Of a DNA stretch of 9,365 bases, positions 6,274-9,365 are shown piece after piece (positions within the stretch are counted from its first letter, which is position 1; the number at the start of each line of letters is the position of its first letter). The position numbers and the translations under genes are program-made. The stretch comes from CAZTJA01 sp964613745 (GTDB lineage Bacteria; Desulfobacterota; Desulfomonilia; Desulfomonilales; Desulfomonilaceae), in assembly GCA_964613745.1 (NCBI GenBank), contig CAZTJA010000116.1, positions 1 to 9,365 of the forward strand, in the 5' to 3' direction. The notes under the pieces were generated by a model. It saw only the letters and a program-made list of their open reading frames with translations, searched no databases and was not told where the DNA came from.

Positions 6274-6298
6274 GAAGAATCCCTCATTTGAGGGCTTC
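6274..6298 (+). other. Bulged hairpin between rplS and rnhB
   Basis: GAAG (6274-6277) pairs with CTTC (6295-6298), and CCCTC (6281-6285) with GAGGG (6290-6294) around an ATTT loop; AAT forms a one-sided bulge. No T-run follows. Its GAAG and CTTC arms could also pair with the CTTC and GAAG of the terminator downstream (6342-6345, 6331-6334), so the two structures might compete. Confidence 0.35.
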
Positions 6299-6324
6299 GG
6301 ACATTTACTGATGTAATTTATTTC

Positions 6325-6356
6325 AGCCGTGAAGATAATTTCTTCCCGGCTTTTTT
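6325..6356 (+). terminator. Intrinsic terminator of the rpsP operon
   Basis: AGCCG (6325-6329) pairs with CGGCT (6347-6351), and GAAG (6331-6334) with CTTC (6342-6345), around a 7-nt ATAATTT loop, with a single T-C mismatch. A run of T follows directly (6351-6356). This is the best intrinsic terminator in the window. It ends the operon about 100 nt after rplS and lies only 17 nt before the rnhB start codon. Confidence 0.8.
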
Positions 6357-6373
6357 ACTTTAAGGGCAGAGGT

Positions 6374-7054
6374 ATGGTTCAAAAAACGATTCTGCCGAAA
6401 GACACCAAGCCTACCTTCAAGTTTGAGCGCGAAGCTCAGAATAGTGGAGCCCTCCGCATTGCAGGACTCGATGAAGCAGGTAGAGGCCCGCTGGCCGGTC
6501 CGGTTGTCGCTGCGGCCGTTATTTTTTCCAAACACGTCCGAATACCCGAAATAAATGATTCAAAACTCCTTCCAGAAACCACCAGAGAAATATTGTTCAA
6601 GGAAATCAAAAAAAAGGCCGCCGCGATCGGAGTTGGAATCGTGCATTCTCCGGTGATCGATGAGATTAATATCTATCAGGCCACACGTCGGGCTATGCTC
6701 CAGGCTCTGGGGGGACTTGAACCGCAACCGGATTTTCTCCTTGTGGACGGCAACCTAAAGCTTGATACAATTATTAGTCAAAGAGCCGTAATAAAAGGGG
6801 ACCGCTTGAGCGTTTCTATCGCTGCAGCGGCTATAATCGCCAAAGTTACTCGCGATAGAATGATGCTGGATTTGCACGAAGAATTTCCTCAGTATGGCTT
6901 CGACAAACACAAAGGGTATGCCACCCGGCAACACCGAGATGCGTTGTGTAAGTACGGTCCGTGCAGAATCCACCGGCAATGCTTTAGAGGAGTTCAGGAT
7001 CCCGCGTCCCTGCCGCTCTTTCCCGAAATGCTTGATTCGGGATCACTGGATTGA
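6374..7054 (+). CDS. rnhB: Ribonuclease HII
   Basis: A 226-residue enzyme that cuts RNA in RNA/DNA hybrids and starts removal of single ribonucleotides from DNA. The four metal-binding acids are present: Asp33 and Glu34 in GLDEAGRGPLAGPVV, Asp125 in LLVDGN and Asp143 in KGD. NDSKLL (61-66), AAAAIIAKVTRDRMM (150-164) and GYATRQHRDAL also match the family. A 30-residue N-terminal extension precedes the core. The ATG at 6374 is preferred, with AAGGG at 6362-6366 at 7-nt spacing. The frame is open back to a GTG at 6329, but that lies inside the terminator hairpin and would add 15 residues unlike the family. rnhB beside rplS is a common arrangement. With a terminator so close upstream and no clear promoter of its own, expression may rely on read-through. 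Confidence 0.96.
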   Translation: MVQKTILPKDTKPTFKFEREAQNSGALRIAGLDEAGRGPLAGPVVAAAVIFSKHVRIPEINDSKLLPETTREILFKEIKKKAAAIGVGIVHSPVIDEINIYQATRRAMLQALGGLEPQPDFLLVDGNLKLDTIISQRAVIKGDRLSVSIAAAAIIAKVTRDRMMLDLHEEFPQYGFDKHKGYATRQHRDALCKYGPCRIHRQCFRGVQDPASLPLFPEMLDSGSLD

Positions 7055-7245
7055 CCAAAGTTGTTGCAGCTTTTAATCTAATGATAGGTGCGCGTCTGCT
7101 GTGGGTGGAATCGCAGCAGCAGATTAACCGGCATTATATGACATGGTGTGTATCGGATTTTCGGCAGCAAACGTCATGAGTCCCAATTCATGTTGACCGC
7201 AGTCTCCAAATTACGATGCTAATGGTGAAAAGGGTATTCAGATTG

Positions 7246-7274
7246 TTTACTTCGATTTGATCGTGTGCTATTAA
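7246..7274 (+). promoter_or_regulatory. Probable promoter of rpsO-pnp
   Basis: TTTACT (7246-7251) and TATTAA (7269-7274) are 17 bp apart, each matching 4 of 6 consensus positions, and the -10 is preceded by TGC, an extended -10 element. The start would be near 7281, giving a leader of about 48 nt before the rpsO TTG. Confidence 0.45.
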
Positions 7275-7296
7275 TGTCAGATTGGCCATTGGGCCG

Positions 7297-7325
7297 CCCT
7301 AAACAGGTATTCAGGAGGAATAGGG
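7297..7325 (+). promoter_or_regulatory. rpsO leader hairpin with the ribosome binding site in its loop
   Basis: ATTC (7309-7312) pairs with GAAT (7318-7321) around the loop AGGAG, which is the Shine-Dalgarno sequence. CCCT (7297-7300) pairs with AGGG (7322-7325), extending the stem past an 8-nt one-sided bulge. Stabilising this fold would hide the rpsO start region, which fits the autoregulation by S15 known in several bacteria. I cannot match it to a described S15 leader class. Confidence 0.4.
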
Positions 7326-7328
7326 GAA

Positions 7329-7598
7329 TTGACGTTCTCGACTGAAACAAAACAGACAATCATTGAGAAGCATAGACTTCACGATAGCGATACCGGCTCC
7401 CCCGAAGTTCAGATCGCCCTTTTGAGCGAGAGAATCGGTTATTTGACCGAACATTTCAAAGTCCACAAGAAGGATCACCATTCCAGAAGAGGACTATTGA
7501 AACTGGTCGGTCGGCGCCGAAGACTATTGGACTATCTCAAGTCTAAGAACGTTGAACGCTACAAGACAATCATTACTGAACTGGGTATAAGGAAATAA
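7329..7598 (+). CDS. rpsO: 30S ribosomal protein S15
   Basis: An 89-residue protein with the S15 signature DTGSPEVQIALLSERIGYLT (20-39), followed by HFKVHKKDHHSRRGLLKLVGRRRRLLDYL. S15 is a primary binder of 16S rRNA and nucleates the 30S platform. The start is TTG: it is the only in-frame start that gives the usual 89 residues, and AGGAGG at 7313-7318 lies 10 nt upstream. A TTG start for such a highly expressed gene suggests limited initiation, in line with leader control. pnp follows 65 nt downstream, the common rpsO-pnp pairing. Confidence 0.98.
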   Translation: MTFSTETKQTIIEKHRLHDSDTGSPEVQIALLSERIGYLTEHFKVHKKDHHSRRGLLKLVGRRRRLLDYLKSKNVERYKTIITELGIRK

Positions 7599-7622
7599 CG
7601 CGCCTACCCCGTCGGACTTTTT

Positions 7623-7643
7623 ATTCCCTGAATTTCAGGGGAT
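7623..7643 (+). other. rpsO-pnp intergenic hairpin (possible RNase III processing stem)
   Basis: ATTCCCTGA (7623-7631) pairs with TCAGGGGAT (7635-7643) to give nine base pairs, one of them G-U, with a 3-nt ATT loop. The stem lies between rpsO and pnp and ends just before the pnp ribosome binding site (TGAGGT, 7649-7654). No T-run follows, so termination is unlikely. In E. coli a stem at this place is cut by RNase III and lets PNPase control its own mRNA. That stem is longer, so the same role here is inference. Confidence 0.5.
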
Positions 7644-7663
7644 GTGAATGAGGTTTATGATAC

Positions 7664-9365
7664 ATGATGCATAGTACTACCGGCGCTATTGCAAAAAAAG
7701 AAATTACTTTTGAGACTGGTCGCCTGGCAAAACAAGCCTCTGGTGCCGTGTTGGTCCGTTGCGGGGAAACCATGGTCCTGGTGACGGTCGTAGCGGAGAA
7801 AAAAGGTCGTGAAGGTATAGATTTCTTTCCGCTCACCGTTGATTACCTTGAAATGACGTATGCTGCAGGTAAGATTCCGGGGGGATTTTTCAAACGTGAG
7901 GGAAGACCCACCGAAAAGGAAATCCTAACCGCTCGTTTCATAGACAGACCTATTCGCCCCCTATTCCCAAAGGGTTTTACCTCTGAAACCCAGATCATTG
8001 CGACGGTTCTTTCGTCGGACGGCGAAAACGATCCGGACATGCTGGCGATAAACGGCGCTTCCGCAGCTCTCCATATTTCCGATATACCTTTTTCCGGCCC
8101 CATCGGAGCGGTAAGAATCGGACGCGTTGAAGGCAACCTCATAATGAATCCTTCGCCGATCGAAGATTCCTACTCCGATCTCAATCTCATCGTGGTTGGG
8201 TCCCGAGAAGGCATTGTCATGGTCGAAGGCGGCTCCGATCAGCTGCCTGAGGAAGTGATTCTCGATGCCATTTACCGCGGATATGACGAAATACTGAACA
8301 TAGTCGAGGCTCAGGAAAAACTGCGGGAACTCGCAGGGAAGCCTAAGAGAGAAAACCCCCTCGTTTCCGAAGACACTGAAATGCTGGAGTCTCTCAAACA
8401 AACCTGGGGACCGAAAATTCGTGAAGCCCTAAGTATCGGCGAAAAGCATCCCCGACATGATGCCCTTGATGCAATCTACAATCAAATATTGGAATCCATG
8501 GGTGAAGAGGCCGAAACCCGTCGAGGCGAGATCTATAGCCACATGGAAAAACTTGAGGGGCACTTCACGAGAAGGATGATACTAGACGAAGGCGTACGGA
8601 TCGGGGGCCGATCTTTTACTCAGGTAAGACCAATCACATGCGATGTTGGAGTGCTTCCCAGAACCCACGGGAGCGCCTTATTCACTCGCGGCGAAACGCA
8701 GGCCCTTGTCATAGCTACACTAGGTACTTCTTCTGATGAACAAAAGGTCGAGGCTCTGGAGGGAGCAGTCTACAAATCATTCATGCTTCATTACAAGTTC
8801 CCGCCGTTTTCCGTCGGAGAAGTAAAGTTTCTCCGGGGTCCATCCCGCCGAGAAGTCGGCCATGGAGCATTGGCGGAACGTGCCATCGCCTATCTTTTGC
8901 CCAATGATGAAGACTTCCCTTACACAATTCGAGTCGTTTCGGAAATCCTAGAATCAAACGGTTCTTCATCCATGGCAAGTGTATGCGGAGCCTCCCTTTC
9001 CTTAATGGATGCCGGAGTTCCGATGAACGCGTCTGTTGCCGGAATCGCCATGGGTCTCTTGAAGGAAGGCGATAAGGTCATAATCCTATCCGACATTATT
9101 GGTGATGAAGATCATCATGGCGATATGGATTTCAAGGTAACGGGGACCACTGAAGGCGTGACCGCGCTGCAGATGGACATCAAAATACAGGGGATCACCA
9201 AAGAAGTCTTGAGCACGGCACTCTACCAGGCTAAAGAAGGCAGAACACACATACTCGGCGAAATGGCTAAAACCCTCGAAAAACCTCGCGAGGAACTGTC
9301 TCCGTATGCGCCACGTATTTTGACCATGTTTATCAATCCGGAAAAGATCCGTGAAGTGATCGGAC
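7664..9365 (+). CDS. pnp: Polyribonucleotide nucleotidyltransferase (PNPase), 3' end missing
   Basis: The frame runs without a stop from 7664 to the right edge: 567 residues of an expected 700 or so. PNPase degrades RNA 3' to 5' using phosphate and works with RNase E in many degradosomes. The first RNase PH domain includes YAAGKIPGGFFKREGRPTEK (near 68-87) and RFIDRPIRPLFP. An all-helical linker follows (about 220-310). The second, catalytic PH domain has LPRTHGSALFTRGETQAL, FPPFSVGEV, GPSRREVGHGALAERA and DEDHHGDMDF, with catalytic Asp481 and Asp487. The residue after the first His is His485, where Leu is more usual. The window ends at the start of the KH domain (FINPEKIREVIG), so the S1 domain is missing. 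ATG 7664 is preferred over the adjacent ATG 7667, because TGAGGT ends 9 nt before it. Confidence 0.97.
   Translation, partial: MMHSTTGAIAKKEITFETGRLAKQASGAVLVRCGETMVLVTVVAEKKGREGIDFFPLTVDYLEMTYAAGKIPGGFFKREGRPTEKEILTARFIDRPIRPLFPKGFTSETQIIATVLSSDGENDPDMLAINGASAALHISDIPFSGPIGAVRIGRVEGNLIMNPSPIEDSYSDLNLIVVGSREGIVMVEGGSDQLPEEVILDAIYRGYDEILNIVEAQEKLRELAGKPKRENPLVSEDTEMLESLKQTWGPKIREALSIGEKHPRHDALDAIYNQILESMGEEAETRRGEIYSHMEKLEGHFTRRMILDEGVRIGGRSFTQVRPITCDVGVLPRTHGSALFTRGETQALVIATLGTSSDEQKVEALEGAVYKSFMLHYKFPPFSVGEVKFLRGPSRREVGHGALAERAIAYLLPNDEDFPYTIRVVSEILESNGSSSMASVCGASLSLMDAGVPMNASVAGIAMGLLKEGDKVIILSDIIGDEDHHGDMDFKVTGTTEGVTALQMDIKIQGITKEVLSTALYQAKEGRTHILGEMAKTLEKPREELSPYAPRILTMFINPEKIREVIG

Larger units (their letters stand above)
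7055..7328 (+). other. Gap between rnhB and rpsO with hairpin sequences
   Basis: This 274-base stretch holds no convincing gene. TCTGCTG (7095-7101) and CAGCAGA (7117-7123) form a 7-bp stem with a 15-nt loop. A second pair, TTAATCT (7073-7079) and AGATTAA (7121-7127), encloses it and competes for three bases. No T-run follows either stem. A 32-codon frame (7081-7179) has no ribosome binding site and I do not call it. The right part carries the rpsO promoter (7246-7274) and leader. The middle (7130-7240) shows nothing I can interpret. Confidence 0.5.

Noticed and set aside
6251..6325. A promoter for rnhB in the AT-rich stretch after rplS
   Set aside because: TTGTAT, TTGATT and TAATTT elements occur, but none pair at 16-18 bp spacing, and any transcript from here would still meet the terminator at 6325-6356.
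7081..7179. 32-codon + strand frame in the rnhB-rpsO gap
   Set aside because: No Shine-Dalgarno sequence, overlap with the inverted repeats, and a length expected by chance.
7961..8401. Minus-strand frames opposite pnp, up to 146 codons
   Set aside because: They are antisense to the catalytic core of PNPase, whose frame is continuous and fully recognisable. No independent signals were found.
1..9365. A CRISPR array, toxin-antitoxin pair, insertion sequence, integrase or defence cassette
   Set aside because: No spaced direct repeats, transposase or integrase motifs, or small overlapping toxin-antitoxin genes were seen. The content is mostly conserved housekeeping genes in their usual order.

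Overview
The window looks like chromosomal DNA from a Gram-negative bacterium of moderate GC (by eye just under 50%). The best guess is a member of the former Deltaproteobacteria (Desulfobacterota). The reasons are an RdgC-family protein, a periplasmic two-PDZ HtrA protease, a Proteobacteria-like PNPase, and an exporter-permease family I associate with that group. This assignment is inference from protein style, not from a marker gene. Almost every gene lies on the + strand, and I see no tRNA, rRNA, CRISPR array, insertion sequence or phage gene.

Layout. (1) Positions 1-1744 hold the tail of a tight three-gene set: the C-terminus of a membrane permease of a putative ABC exporter, an alpha/beta hydrolase overlapping it by ATGA, and a short RdgC-like protein starting directly after the hydrolase stop codon. 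(2) Positions 1745-3424 hold htrA/degP with its own promoter region. This includes a GAACTT-N16-TCAGA element resembling sigma-E (ECF) promoters of envelope-stress genes. The gene ends at a 9-bp hairpin. (3) Positions 3445-3786 on the minus strand hold an unrecognised 113-residue protein convergent with htrA. (4) Positions 3990-6356 hold the conserved translation operon rpsP-khpA-rimM-trmD-rplS. It has a TTGACA promoter, an 18-bp dyad at the expected transcription start, and a strong intrinsic terminator. (5) rnhB (6374-7054) begins only 17 nt after that terminator. (6) A 274-base gap contains hairpins and the likely rpsO promoter. It is followed by rpsO (TTG start) and pnp, which runs off the right edge inside its KH domain. 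A 9-bp hairpin separates rpsO and pnp, at the place where other bacteria have an RNase III processing site.

How the genes work together. The right two thirds encode ribosome and RNA functions: S16, S15 and L19 (ribosome structure), RimM (30S maturation), TrmD (tRNA m1G37), KhpA (RNA binding), RNase HII (RNA/DNA hybrid and ribonucleotide removal) and PNPase (RNA decay). HtrA deals with misfolded envelope proteins, and the left block concerns membrane export plus a possible recombination factor.

I did not find a convincing new multi-gene system. The points most worth a second look are regulatory: the ECF-type promoter before htrA, the dyad in the rpsP promoter, the terminator placed against the rnhB start, and the rpsO leader that can put its ribosome binding site in a hairpin loop. 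The unidentified minus-strand gene is the only clear protein unknown.
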